In this document: positions 32,440-42,257 of the stretch, piece by piece
How the letters are laid out: the number at the start of each line of letters is the position of its first letter
Position numbering within the stretch: the stretch's first letter is position 1
Assembly (NCBI GenBank): GCA_029098165.1
Contig: JAQXNU010000135.1
Coordinates: forward strand, 1-64,000
Origin: Clostridiales bacterium
GTDB taxonomy: Bacteria; Bacillota; Clostridia; Lachnospirales; Lachnospiraceae
Direction of reading: 5' to 3'
Length of the DNA stretch: 64,000 bases
The notes under the pieces: model-generated
What the model saw: only the letters and a program-made list of their open reading frames with translations
Told to the model about the DNA's origin: nothing
The model's database searches: none
Translations under genes and position numbers: made by a program

Positions 32440-33417
32440 ATGAGGATACTCTATCTTGTAATTCCATGTTATAACGAGATGGAAGTTTTACCTAAAACGA
32501 GTGGTATTTTTCAACAAAAGATAAAGGAATTAATTGAAAAGAACATCATTTCTAAGGAGAGTAAAATATTATTTGTAAATGACGGAAGTAAGGATGACAC
32601 ATGGAATGTCATAAAAACTCTCGTACATAAGGATCCCATTTTTATAGGAATCAGCTTAAGCCGAAACCGCGGGCATCAAAATGCATTATTAGCAGGTTTG
32701 ATGGAAGCAAAAAAATATTGTGACATTACAATCTCTTTGGATTGTGATGGACAAGATGATATACAGGCTATTGATAAGATGTTAGAAGAATATGAGAATG
32801 GAAGTGACGTCGTCTATGGCGTGCGTTCCGATCGAAAGAGTGATTCATTCTTTAAACGACATACAGCACAAGTTTATTATCGAATTTTACGAAGACTTGG
32901 AGGCGACATTGTTTATAATCACGCAGACTATCGTTTGATTTCTTCTAAAGTATTGAATGAATTGGAGAACTTTAAAGAAGTAAATCTATTCTTGCGTGGA
33001 TTAATTCCATTGGTAGGATTTCGAAGTTCTTGCGTGTATTATGAGAGAAAACAGCGAATTGCTGGTAAGACACATTATTCCCTTCATCATATGTTTGCAC
33101 TTGCGTGTGAAGGGATTACCAGCTTAAGTATTCGACCATTACAATTAATTACTCGACTTGGGATTCTAATTGCTACGATTAGCTTTATTGGAGTCATATG
33201 GTCAATTGCTTCGTATTTTTCTCATCGTACCGTTTCTGGGTGGACAAGTATGACTTGTATTGTTTGCTTAGTCAGTGGAGTACAGTTAATCGGTATGGGT
33301 GTTATTGGTGAGTATATAGGTAAAATGTATATGGAAACAAAGCATCGTCCAAGGTATATCATCAGTGAACGAACGAGTGTAGATCAAGTGGAGGAACAAA
33401 TGGATGAAACAAAATAA
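32440..33417 (+). CDS. Family 2 glycosyltransferase (GtrB/DPMS-like) with C-terminal TM helices
   Basis: 'LVIPCYNEMEVLPKT', 'NDGSKDDTW', 'ISLDCDGQDD', 'HADYRLIS'. ORF track starts at 32431. Confidence 0.92.
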   Translation: MRILYLVIPCYNEMEVLPKTSGIFQQKIKELIEKNIISKESKILFVNDGSKDDTWNVIKTLVHKDPIFIGISLSRNRGHQNALLAGLMEAKKYCDITISLDCDGQDDIQAIDKMLEEYENGSDVVYGVRSDRKSDSFFKRHTAQVYYRILRRLGGDIVYNHADYRLISSKVLNELENFKEVNLFLRGLIPLVGFRSSCVYYERKQRIAGKTHYSLHHMFALACEGITSLSIRPLQLITRLGILIATISFIGVIWSIASYFSHRTVSGWTSMTCIVCLVSGVQLIGMGVIGEYIGKMYMETKHRPRYIISERTSVDQVEEQMDETK

Positions 33418-34615
33418 ACTATCATTTCAATTTGAAAGAGATTTTCTTTCATGGGTTACAAAGCATTTGAATGTAATTACATTTCTTGCTATAACATTTT
33501 TTGGATTAGTATTAAGATATATGTTACGCAATCAGACGAGTGGAGATTTAGAATTATGTTTGCTCCCGTGGTTTGATAAGATCAATGACAACGATTTTAG
33601 GACAAATTTGTTAACTCAGGTTGGTAACTATAATTTACTGTACCAATTATTTATATCTATTCTGACATATATTCCGTTACGACCAATTCTGTCGTATAAG
33701 TTATTATCTTGCATATTTGACTTTTTACTTGCGCTTATTGTAATGAAATTCGTCTATATATTACAAACAAAAGAAAGCAATGTGAAAAAAGAAAAGGCAA
33801 CGGAAGTAGCACTCTTTGCTTATGCAGCGATTGTTTTTTGCCCAATTGTCTTCTTGAATTCAGCTGCCTGGGGGCAATGTGATAGTATTTATGTATTTTT
33901 TATTGTATTTTCGCTCTATCAATTATATCAAGAACGATATGCTAAGGCTTTTATTTTGCTAGGACTATCATTTGCATTTAAATTACAGATGGTATTTATT
34001 TTGCCATTTTACTGTTTTATTTATCTTGTAAAAAAGGATTTTAGTATCTTATACTTCTTCTTAATTCCACTTACACATTTAGTAACAGCAATACCTAATT
34101 TACTTGCAGGAAGGTCAGTTTTAGACCTTTTGAAGATATACTATCATCAAACCAATACTTTTCGGAAAATAACGATGAATTATCCTGGTTTTTGGTCAAT
34201 TACGAATGCAAATTATGATAATTTCTCCAGGCCAGCTATCGTTATTACAATTGTGATTCTTGGTTTACTTATGTATTACTTTATGAAGAAAAAAGTAACA
34301 TTGACGGGAGATCATATGTTATATATTGCGTTCTTGTTAACGTTTGCTTGCATACTATTTTTACCTGCAATGCATGAACGGTATGGTTATTTGTATGAGA
34401 TACTTGCATTTATACTTGTTTTTCGTTATCGTAAAACACTACCTTTATTAATTGGACTAGTGTTAATCACAATTCGTACTTATTCTCATTATCTTTTTGG
34501 AATTCAAATTCGACTTGATCTCTTGGGGATAATTAATATTACTATATTCTTATGTTATCTTGTATATTTTAATTTCATAATGAATAAAGAGGAAGTGACT
34601 CAATACCAAAATTAA
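33404..34615 (+). CDS. Polytopic GT-C-like mannosyl/glycosyltransferase
   Basis: Many TMs; 'SGDLELCLLPWFDKI', 'WGQCDSIYVFFIVFSLY', 'FKLQMVFILPFY'; overlaps upstream GT2. Confidence 0.75.
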   Translation: MKQNKLSFQFERDFLSWVTKHLNVITFLAITFFGLVLRYMLRNQTSGDLELCLLPWFDKINDNDFRTNLLTQVGNYNLLYQLFISILTYIPLRPILSYKLLSCIFDFLLALIVMKFVYILQTKESNVKKEKATEVALFAYAAIVFCPIVFLNSAAWGQCDSIYVFFIVFSLYQLYQERYAKAFILLGLSFAFKLQMVFILPFYCFIYLVKKDFSILYFFLIPLTHLVTAIPNLLAGRSVLDLLKIYYHQTNTFRKITMNYPGFWSITNANYDNFSRPAIVITIVILGLLMYYFMKKKVTLTGDHMLYIAFLLTFACILFLPAMHERYGYLYEILAFILVFRYRKTLPLLIGLVLITIRTYSHYLFGIQIRLDLLGIINITIFLCYLVYFNFIMNKEEVTQYQN

Positions 34616-35083
34616 TCATGATTCGTGGAAAAACAAGTGTTGCAAAGGCATTGCAACGAAATTTGGGAGAAATACTCTTATGATTCCGCAAGATATTATT
34701 CGACGAGAAATGTTATGGGCAAATGACGGAATCGATACAGCAGCACTACCAATGCTCATTTCATTATTGCAATATGGTTATGAGAATAGTGAAATTACGA
34801 TTATTGAAAGTATTTTTAAATCCGTTTGGTATTGGCCGTTATTTGAAAAGGCAGTTCAGATTTATGGTGAAAATATTTATGCTTATTACTATGAATTGCC
34901 ATTTGAAGAAACATTCAAACGCCACGAAACAAAAAGTAATCGATTTGATTTTGGTGAAGAAGAAATGCGAAGCTAGTGGAATGAAAAGGATTACATAGGA
35001 TTTATAAAGGAAAAAACACTGACTAAGGAAATAACATTAGATGATGCGGTTAATCGTATTTATTCTGACGTGTTATATAGTTA
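34616..35083 (+). pseudogene. Decayed P-loop nucleoside/zeta-like kinase
   Basis: KLIMIRGKTSVAKALQRNLGE (frameshift) MIPQDIIRREMLWANDGIDTAALPMLISLLQYGYENSEITIIESIFKSVWYWPLFEKAV...EEEMRS (TAG) WNEKDYIGFIKEKTLTKEITLDDAVNRIYSDVL. Walker A glycines absent. Confidence 0.7.
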
Positions 35084-35109
35084 GTGAATTTGGGGGTGTA
35101 GGTCAAAAA

Positions 35110-35403
35110 ATGAAGAAAAGTTTTTATGCAAGTGCCTGCATACAAGGAATTCATGGAGGAGCCATAAAGTTAACAGACGATGCATTTTATTTTGTATGTC
35201 AAAAAATTACGATTCCTAATGATTATAAAATGCTAAAAATTCCTTACGAAAATATAGAATTGATTTCATATCATATGTTTGCGTTGATATTTCCAATTGT
35301 TAAAATAAAAGTGAAGACAGGAAAAAAATATAAGTTTGTTATTTTTAATAAGAGAAAGTTTCAAAGATGTATTAATGAATTAAATGATAGTGATTTACGC
35401 TAA
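35110..35403 (+). CDS. Small hypothetical protein (possibly PH/GRAM-like)
   Basis: Start 'MKKSFYASACIQGIHGGAIKLTDDAFYFVCQ'; family is a guess from pattern. ORF track starts at 35041. Confidence 0.45.
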   Translation: MKKSFYASACIQGIHGGAIKLTDDAFYFVCQKITIPNDYKMLKIPYENIELISYHMFALIFPIVKIKVKTGKKYKFVIFNKRKFQRCINELNDSDLR

Positions 35404-35448
35404 CTTCAAGGATATCTTAGCCCTTCCAATTTTGGGTAAAGAATATAC

Positions 35449-35493
35449 AAACTATTGGATTATCTATTTACGATTAAATCCAATAGTTTTTTT
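35449..35493 (+). terminator. Hairpin terminator
   Basis: aaactattggatt atctatttacgatta aatccaatagttttttt. Confidence 0.8.
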
Positions 35494-35531
35494 ATAGCTA
35501 TATGATAAACAAAATTAGATAGTAGATATTT

Positions 35532-35591
35532 ATTTACCAACATTAATGTAAATTTACCAACATTAATGTAAATTTACAAACTTAAATGTAA
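35532..35591. promoter_or_regulatory. Three tandem 20-bp repeats, candidate operator array
   Basis: atttaccaacattaatgtaa x2 plus atttacaaacttaaatgtaa; the first two contain the perfect palindrome ACATTAATGT. Confidence 0.75.
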
Positions 35592-35752
35592 CTTATCACA
35601 ATTATTAGAGAAAAATTAGAATCACATTAACCATATTGACATTATAATATTATACGATGTATAGTATTGTCATCGAAACAATATTACAACTGAAATAGCA
35701 ATAAACAAGTTCAGAAAATACTTGTTTAATCTATGGCAAAGGAGTTGATTAC

Positions 35753-36070
35753 ATGGTATTTAATACAGGCTCAGCGTTACTGGATGCAATCGTATTAGCA
35801 GCTGTATCGCGAGAACCAGAAGGAACTTATGGATATAAGATCACACAGGATGTCAGAGAAGCAATTGAAATTTCAGAATCCACATTATATCCAGTACTTC
35901 GAAGATTACAAAAAGACAATTGTTTGGAAGCATACAATCAAGAAATTGCAGGTCGCAATCGACGATATTATAAAGTTACTCCACAGGGGCGAAGTCAGTT
36001 ACAACTTTACTGCTCTGAGTGGAAAAATTATTCAGATAAGATTGCAAAAATATTTGAGGGGGTGGCTTAG
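35753..36070 (+). CDS. PadR-family transcriptional regulator
   Basis: 'LDAIVLAAVSREPEGTYGYKITQDVREAIEISESTLYPVLRRLQKDNCLEAYNQE..GRNRRYYKVTPQG'. Confidence 0.95.
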   Translation: MVFNTGSALLDAIVLAAVSREPEGTYGYKITQDVREAIEISESTLYPVLRRLQKDNCLEAYNQEIAGRNRRYYKVTPQGRSQLQLYCSEWKNYSDKIAKIFEGVA

Positions 36071-36964
36071 TTGAACCGTATAGAATTTATGAATCAGTTG
36101 GAACAGTTGTTAGTTGATATTCCGGCTGAGGAAAAGCAAGAAGCATTAGAGTTTTATACAAACTATTTTGAAGATGCAGGAGTAGAAAACGAAGATCAGA
36201 TCTTACGAGAACTTGGAAGTCCAGAACGAGTAGCCCGTACAATTAAAGAGGACCTATCTGCTAATGGCGAGTATTCAAAGGACGGGGAATACACCGAGCA
36301 TGGGTATAAAGATGCGAATGATTCTAAAGACAGCATCATCAAGGTGGAACCTTCTGTTACAGGACAGCAAAGAACAGAGGGTAACACCGAACAAGCAAAC
36401 AGTTCTTTTGTAAACTTAAATAAAGAAACACAGAACCAAAACACAAATACTCAGTATGAGCAGCAGCACCAGAATAATGGATATGCACAGAATCAGAACC
36501 AGTATCAGGGTGGATATGCTCAAGGCCAGAATCAAGGTGGATACAATCCAGGTCAAAACCCATATCCAAATCAAAATAGATATGAACAAAATCAGTATGG
36601 TTACGAGAAACCAGCAAAGACAAATGTAGGATTATTGATTTTAGTATGTATCTTTGCAATTCCATGTATCATTCCACTCACAATTGCAGCTTTTTCAACT
36701 GTGTTTGGTTTAGTTATTGGTTTTGGTGCAGCTGGAATCGGATGTACCGTAGCTGGAGTTGCAGTATTTCTTTGTGGTATCGTGGAAGTTGCTTCCGTTC
36801 CTGCAATTGGCATTGTAGCAATCGGCGGTGGATTAATATGTTTTGGATTAGGTATTCTATTCTTCTTATTAACATCAACAATTGCAAAGGTTATCCCAGC
36901 AGTTTGCAAAGCGGTAGGAGCAATTTTTAGAGCTCCATTTGGTGGAAGGAGAGTGACAGCATGA
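36071..36964 (+). CDS. DUF1700 (HAAS)-domain membrane protein with Gln/Asn-rich linker
   Basis: 'FMNQLEQLLVDIPAEEKQEALEFYTNYFEDAG'; TTG start next to PadR stop; C-terminal TMs. Confidence 0.88.
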   Translation: MNRIEFMNQLEQLLVDIPAEEKQEALEFYTNYFEDAGVENEDQILRELGSPERVARTIKEDLSANGEYSKDGEYTEHGYKDANDSKDSIIKVEPSVTGQQRTEGNTEQANSSFVNLNKETQNQNTNTQYEQQHQNNGYAQNQNQYQGGYAQGQNQGGYNPGQNPYPNQNRYEQNQYGYEKPAKTNVGLLILVCIFAIPCIIPLTIAAFSTVFGLVIGFGAAGIGCTVAGVAVFLCGIVEVASVPAIGIVAIGGGLICFGLGILFFLLTSTIAKVIPAVCKAVGAIFRAPFGGRRVTA

Positions 36965-37821
36965 AACGAGTAACAAGAATATTTCTTGGAATAGCTTGTG
37001 CTAGTATCGGAATCGGATTATTGCTAGCGATCATAGGATTTGTACTCGGTGGCAAGATCGTTTCTCATGGCGAAAATACTTACGATTATTCTTATAAAGT
37101 TGAGAATATTAAATCGATTGACCTTGATGTTGAATACGGATATGTTAAAATACTGAAAGGGGATGAATTTACAGCAGAAGTTGAGAATGTTGTAGAAAAT
37201 GGTTTTCAGGGATATGTAGAAGGTGATACATGGCATTTAAAACAGAATGGAAAAATCACGGATACTTTAAATATTTTTGGACTGAATATTCCATTTAGTT
37301 TTGGATGGTTTGGTCATCATGATAGCGATTATCCTAAGATTACGATTACTGTCCCAGAAGATTTTATCGCAGAAGAGTTTGAGATTGAATTGGGCGCCGG
37401 TGAAATTAAGGTAGAAGAAATGGATACCAAGGTTGCAGAAGTCAGCATTGGTGCCGGAAAAATGGATGTCAGAAATATGAACGTTACTGATGAGATTTCC
37501 TGTGATGTTGGTGCTGGAGAATTGATCATCAGAGAACTCGATACGAAGAAAGCGAAATTCGAGTGTGGTGTTGGCAGTATCAAAGTAGATGGCAAGGTGG
37601 CAGGTGATTTGGATGCGGATTGTGGAATGGGTGAAATGGATATCATTCTAAATGGCAACGAAGAAGAGTACAATTACAATGTCAGCTGTGGTGTTGGTAA
37701 CATTAATTTAAATGGCCACAATTACTCATTCTCTTCCAATAACCGAATTAAGAATGAAAGTTCCATTGGTACGATTGATTTAGATTGTAGTGTTGGTTCT
37801 TTAAAATTGAGATTTAAATAA
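36961..37821 (+). CDS. DUF4097-family putative adhesin-like beta-repeat protein
   Basis: Repeating beta pattern 'FEIELGAGEIKVEEMDTKVAEVSIGAGKMDVRNM'; ATGA overlap with upstream gene. Confidence 0.85.
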   Translation: MKRVTRIFLGIACASIGIGLLLAIIGFVLGGKIVSHGENTYDYSYKVENIKSIDLDVEYGYVKILKGDEFTAEVENVVENGFQGYVEGDTWHLKQNGKITDTLNIFGLNIPFSFGWFGHHDSDYPKITITVPEDFIAEEFEIELGAGEIKVEEMDTKVAEVSIGAGKMDVRNMNVTDEISCDVGAGELIIRELDTKKAKFECGVGSIKVDGKVAGDLDADCGMGEMDIILNGNEEEYNYNVSCGVGNINLNGHNYSFSSNNRIKNESSIGTIDLDCSVGSLKLRFK

Positions 37822-37846
37822 TATAGAGGAAAGAAGGATATTAATT

Positions 37847-38023
37847 ATGCAGAAAAGATTAACAAAATCAAGAACAAATCGTAAGATTGCAGGTGTATGT
37901 GCAGGTATTGCAGAGTATATTAACATTGATCCAACGGTAGTACGTATTTTATGGACAATCTTTGCTTTTTGCGGTGTCGGATTTTTCGCTTATATTGTTT
38001 GTGCTTTTGTAATGCCAGACTAG
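37847..38023 (+). CDS. PspC-domain small membrane protein (absent from supplied ORF track)
   Basis: MQKRLTKSRTNRKIAGVCAGIAEYINIDPTVVRILWTIFAFCGVGFFAYIVCAFVMPD*, RBS gaggaaagaagg. Confidence 0.92.
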   Translation: MQKRLTKSRTNRKIAGVCAGIAEYINIDPTVVRILWTIFAFCGVGFFAYIVCAFVMPD

Positions 38024-38068
38024 AGGTAATTCATTAGTACTAACAGTAAATTATATTATTTACTTGAT

Positions 38069-38229
38069 AAAGGGGCTGCGAAAAAACAGCAAGGAAATAA
38101 TCATGAGAGTCGGGAAATCGTATTAGAATTTGGCTGCCTTTCACTTTCGACCGGACTAAGCCAAATTATAATATGATTTCTCGACTCTCTCCTCATTATT
38201 CTTTTTGTTGTTTTTTCACAGCCCCTTTT
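38069..38229 (+). repeat. Long-hairpin repeat, copy LR4
   Basis: aaaggggctgcgaaaaaacagcaa ... ttgttgttttttcacagccccttt; core ttagaatttggct/agccaaattataa. Confidence 0.93.
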
Positions 38230-38389
38230 ATATTTACTCAAAATCTGCTTCATAATAATATGAAACGGGGATTATTTGAAAATAGCGCTATTTCTTGACT
38301 GTGATTCGTTTCCAGACTCTTTACAAGGTATTTTAATTGTGTTAAAGTAAGTCTAACGTTTTTTATGGATGAGAGATACGGAGGCAATA

Positions 38390-40171
38390 ATGATTAAAGT
38401 AATCGATCAATTAACAAGTATATTTACAAAAGCATTCACAGAATGTGGATATGAAGAGAAGTTTGGTACTGTAACAGTATCGAACCGTCCAGACTTATGT
38501 CAGTACCAGTGTAATGGTGCATTGGCAGCAGCGAAGCAATACAAAAAAGCTCCGATCATGATTGCCAATGAGGTTGTAGAAAAGTGCAAAGATAATGCAA
38601 TTTTCTCTGAAATCACTGCAATTATGCCTGGTTTTATTAATATTAAACTTAACAATGAATTTTTAGCAGAATATCTACAGAACATGACAACGGATGAAAG
38701 ACTTGGCTGTGATAAAGTAGAAAATCCAACAACTGTGGTAGTTGACTATGGCGGACCTAACGTTGCAAAACCACTTCATGTAGGTCATTTACGTCCAGCA
38801 ATCATCGGTGAAAGCATTAAGCGTTTAGTACGTTTTATGGGTCATAACGTGATTGGTGATGCTCATCTTGGCGACTGGGGGCTTCAGATCGGTCTAATCA
38901 TCACAGAGCTTAAGAAGAGACAGCCTGAGTTGGTTTATTTTGATGAATCCTTTACAGGAGAATATCCAGAAGAAGCACCATTTACAATTACAGAATTAGA
39001 AGAAATCTATCCTTATGCAAGCGGATATTCGAAAGAACATCCAGAATATAAGGAAGAAGCTAGACAGGCGACTTACCTGTTACAGAACGGACATCGTGGA
39101 TACACTGCATTATGGAAACACATTATGACAGTTTCCGTAAATGATTTAAAGAAAAACTATGAAAACTTAGATGTTCATTTCGATATCTGGAAGAAGGAAA
39201 GTGATGCTCAGAAGTACATTCCTGATATGGTTAAATATCTAAAAGAAAACGGATATGCTAGAATCAGTGATGGTGCGTTAGTAGTTGATGTTAAGGAAGA
39301 GACAGATACGAAGGAAATGCCTCCATGTATGATCTTAAAATCCGATGGAGCAAGCCTTTATGATACAACGGACTTAGCAACATTAGTAGAGCGTATGGAA
39401 TTATTTAAACCATCTTCTGTAATCTATGTTGTAGATAAACGTCAGGATTTATACTTTGAGAGAGTATTCCGTTGCGCGAAGAAGACAAAGATCGTTCCAG
39501 AAGATGTTAACCTTAAATTCTTAGGTTTTGGTACTATGAATGGTAAAGACGGTAAGCCATTTAAGACAAGAGATGGCGGCGTTATGCGTCTTGAAAACTT
39601 AATTTCCGGTATCAATGAGGAAGTTTACAAGAAGATCATGTCCAATCGTGAGATGCCAGAAGATGAAGCTAGAAGCATCGCGAAAACAGTTGGTTTAGCA
39701 GCTTTAAAATATGGTGATCTTTCCAATCAGGCAAACAAAGATTATATCTTTGATATCGACCGTTTTACTTCTTTTGAAGGAAATACAGGCCCATACATTC
39801 TTTATACCATGGTTCGTATTAAGTCCATCTTAGCGAAATATAAAGAAGTTAAGGGTGTTACTGACTTTGATAGCTTAAAGATTCAGGGCTCTACACGTGA
39901 ACGTGGGGAAAGCGAAATCAATCTTATGTTATTATGTAGCAAGTTCAATGATGTAATGGAACATGCTGCAGCTGAGATTGCTCCACACAAAGTATGTGCG
40001 TATATCTATGACCTTGCCAATGCGTTCAATGGTTTCTACCATGAAAATAAGATCATTGCAGAAGAAAACGTTGAAAAACAGCAGGAATGGATCGCTTTAA
40101 TCGTATTAGTGTTAAAGATTTTAAATACTTGCATCGAACTCTTAGGCTTTAGTGCGCCTGACAAGATGTAA
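38390..40171 (+). CDS. argS: Arginyl-tRNA synthetase
   Basis: 'VDYGGPNVAKPLHVGHLRPAIIGESIKRLVRFMGHNV', 'KPFKTRDGGVMRLENLI', C-terminal 'YDLANAFNGFYHENKI'. ORF track starts at 38369. Confidence 0.96.
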   Translation: MIKVIDQLTSIFTKAFTECGYEEKFGTVTVSNRPDLCQYQCNGALAAAKQYKKAPIMIANEVVEKCKDNAIFSEITAIMPGFINIKLNNEFLAEYLQNMTTDERLGCDKVENPTTVVVDYGGPNVAKPLHVGHLRPAIIGESIKRLVRFMGHNVIGDAHLGDWGLQIGLIITELKKRQPELVYFDESFTGEYPEEAPFTITELEEIYPYASGYSKEHPEYKEEARQATYLLQNGHRGYTALWKHIMTVSVNDLKKNYENLDVHFDIWKKESDAQKYIPDMVKYLKENGYARISDGALVVDVKEETDTKEMPPCMILKSDGASLYDTTDLATLVERMELFKPSSVIYVVDKRQDLYFERVFRCAKKTKIVPEDVNLKFLGFGTMNGKDGKPFKTRDGGVMRLENLISGINEEVYKKIMSNREMPEDEARSIAKTVGLAALKYGDLSNQANKDYIFDIDRFTSFEGNTGPYILYTMVRIKSILAKYKEVKGVTDFDSLKIQGSTRERGESEINLMLLCSKFNDVMEHAAAEIAPHKVCAYIYDLANAFNGFYHENKIIAEENVEKQQEWIALIVLVLKILNTCIELLGFSAPDKM

Positions 40172-40186
40172 TCCATAAGGGAAGCC

Positions 40187-40396
40187 CGGGGTGTCGCAGG
40201 AGTCGACAATTGTGTGCTTGTGGTTAGCCATGTATTTTCGTTGCCTACTACAGGAGATGAAAAATGTTTGACTTTCACATACAAATAAATGCGTTTGTAT
40301 GTGACGTTCAAACATTTTTCATCTTCTGTAACGGCAAATAAAATACATGTTGCTAATCCACAAGCACACAATTATCGACGCCTACGACACCCCTCA
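40187..40396. repeat. Long inverted repeat with ~100-bp arms, unrelated in core sequence to LR1-LR5
   Basis: ggggtgtcgcaggagtcgacaattgtgtgcttgtgg...acatacaaa (taaatgcg) tttgtatgt...ccacaagcacacaattatcgacgcctacgacacccc. Confidence 0.9.
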
Positions 40397-40556
40397 TTTC
40401 TATGATGTTTTTCAGATGGGATTACAAGCTTGTGAATAAGGGCGTAGTATTTAAAAGCTTCGTTTTGCACATTTATATAATTTTCTTGTGCAGATGATAA
40501 AGTAGATACATAAAAAATAAGCATTTATAAACTTCATGAAAGAGGGCATACATATC

Positions 40557-41867
40557 ATGTATAAATTGATATCTAAATTAGTAATTTATCGTAATTTAGG
40601 AGAAGACAGTATCTTAGTGAAATTAGCGAATATTATGGAGAGCTATGATCGAAAAAAGAGTACGAAGGAGGAAGCGACAGCAGGAATTTATACGGAGATT
40701 CATCGTTTGCTTGATGTGGCAACGGAATATGGATTTGATGAAAATCTGTGGCAGAATTATTTAGCGTATCTGTTAGCTACGATTGAGAATCCATTTAGCA
40801 TGACATGTGAGAAACATGGAGCAAGTGAGGGCACGGTCAATCAGTTCGCTAAGGGTGATTTTGAGATTTTCCGACAACTGTTGCACTATGATTTTACAAA
40901 GTTAGAAAAAGAGTTGGACATCGATTGTTTTCGTATTGTGACAAATTATAAGTCCATTCAAAAGAGTGGAAAACGTTATAACAAGAACGTTAGCGATAAA
41001 GTAAAAGAATTGAGTAAAGCGATTTCTGCAGCAAAGAATGCAGATGAGATTTTTACGTATGTCACAGAGTTCTATCGTGACTATGGTGTCGGTATGTTCG
41101 GCTTAAATAAGGCGTTCCGTGTGATCAAGGATAATAGCAAAGTCGTTTTACAGCCAATCTTAAATACCGATATGGTCCTATTAGATGATCTGATCGGATA
41201 TGAGATTCAAAAGAAGAAGCTAGTTGATAATACCAAAGCATTTGTAGAAGGTAGAAAAGCAAATAACGTTCTTTTATTTGGTGACAGTGGTACTGGTAAG
41301 TCTACCTCCATTAAGGCAATCTTAAATGAGTACTACCCACAAGGGCTTCGTATGATCGAAATTTATAAACATCAGTTTGAGGATCTGTCAACTGTTATTA
41401 CGATGATTAAAAACCGAAACTATAAGTTTATTATTTATATGGATGATCTGTCTTTTGAAGAGTTCGAGATTGAGTATAAATACTTAAAAGCAGTTATTGA
41501 AGGTGGTCTGGAGACCAAGCCAGATAACGTACTAATTTATGCGACTTCTAATCGTAGGCATTTAATTCGTGAGACATGGAGTGACCGTTCCGATATGTCT
41601 CAGGATGAGTTACATCGTTCAGACACGATGCAGGAGAAGTTATCCTTGGTTGCACGTTTTGGTATCTCCATCAATTACTCGGCCCCAACACAGCAGGAGT
41701 ACTTTGAAATCGTTACCGAGCTCGCGAAAAAATATAATAACTTTGGCATAAGTAAGGAAGAACTATTACAGAAGGCAAATGCTTGGGAATTAAGTCATGG
41801 TGGTCTGTCAGGACGTACTGCAGCTCAGTTCATTATTTACATGATCAGCCAGACGAAAGAAGAGTAA
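40557..41867 (+). CDS. DUF815-type AAA ATPase
   Basis: '[24 protein letters not shown]', '[27 protein letters not shown]', 'ATSNRRHLI'. ORF track starts at 40536. Confidence 0.9.
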   Translation: MYKLISKLVIYRNLGEDSILVKLANIMESYDRKKSTKEEATAGIYTEIHRLLDVATEYGFDENLWQNYLAYLLATIENPFSMTCEKHGASEGTVNQFAKGDFEIFRQLLHYDFTKLEKELDIDCFRIVTNYKSIQKSGKRYNKNVSDKVKELSKAISAAKNADEIFTYVTEFYRDYGVGMFGLNKAFRVIKDNSKVVLQPILNTDMVLLDDLIGYEIQKKKLVDNTKAFVEGRKANNVLLFGDSGTGKSTSIKAILNEYYPQGLRMIEIYKHQFEDLSTVITMIKNRNYKFIIYMDDLSFEEFEIEYKYLKAVIEGGLETKPDNVLIYATSNRRHLIRETWSDRSDMSQDELHRSDTMQEKLSLVARFGISINYSAPTQQEYFEIVTELAKKYNNFGISKEELLQKANAWELSHGGLSGRTAAQFIIYMISQTKEE

Positions 41868-42027
41868 AGGAACGTAGGAGAATAAATGAATGAGTTTAAA
41901 ATCTACTCATGAGAATAACCTTTAATAACATATAATACAAAATAGACATTGACAAATCAACTAACTCGCGTTATAGTAATTAATAAATTTTGGAACATCA
42001 TGAAAGAATTAGAAAGGAGAAATAACA

Positions 42028-42078
42028 ATGATTCAATTTTCATCCCATCGTCATCAGCATCACAAGAAGCAATTGTAG
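42028..42078 (+). CDS. His-rich leader peptide MIQFSSHRHQHHKKQL (candidate his attenuator leader)
   Basis: ATG with aaaggag RBS; 4 His codons in 6; followed by alternative stems and a terminator before hisD. Confidence 0.85.
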   Translation: MIQFSSHRHQHHKKQL

Positions 42079-42206
42079 CTTATGAGTAAGTCATAGGTGC
42101 AATTGCTTGTTGTGGTTGTGCCTATGATGGTGGGAGGAATAGGAAGTTGCTATATCTACATTTCTATTTAAAGACCATTTAGGCATAACCTAAATGGTCT
42201 TTTTTG
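42067..42206 (+). promoter_or_regulatory. Transcription attenuator region with mutually exclusive stems and terminator, upstream of hisD
   Basis: A 42067-42085, B 42091-42108, C 42119-42131, perfect 12-bp terminator stem agaccatttagg/cctaaatggtct at 42172-42200 plus T-tract. Confidence 0.8.
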
Positions 42207-42257
42207 TGGTTTGGAAAAGATTAAGAACTTAAAATCAAAATTAGGGAGGATAGTTTT

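Noticed and set aside
35532-35591. Possible mini CRISPR array
   Set aside because: Repeats are directly abutting 20-mers with no spacers and no cas genes nearby; better explained as operators.
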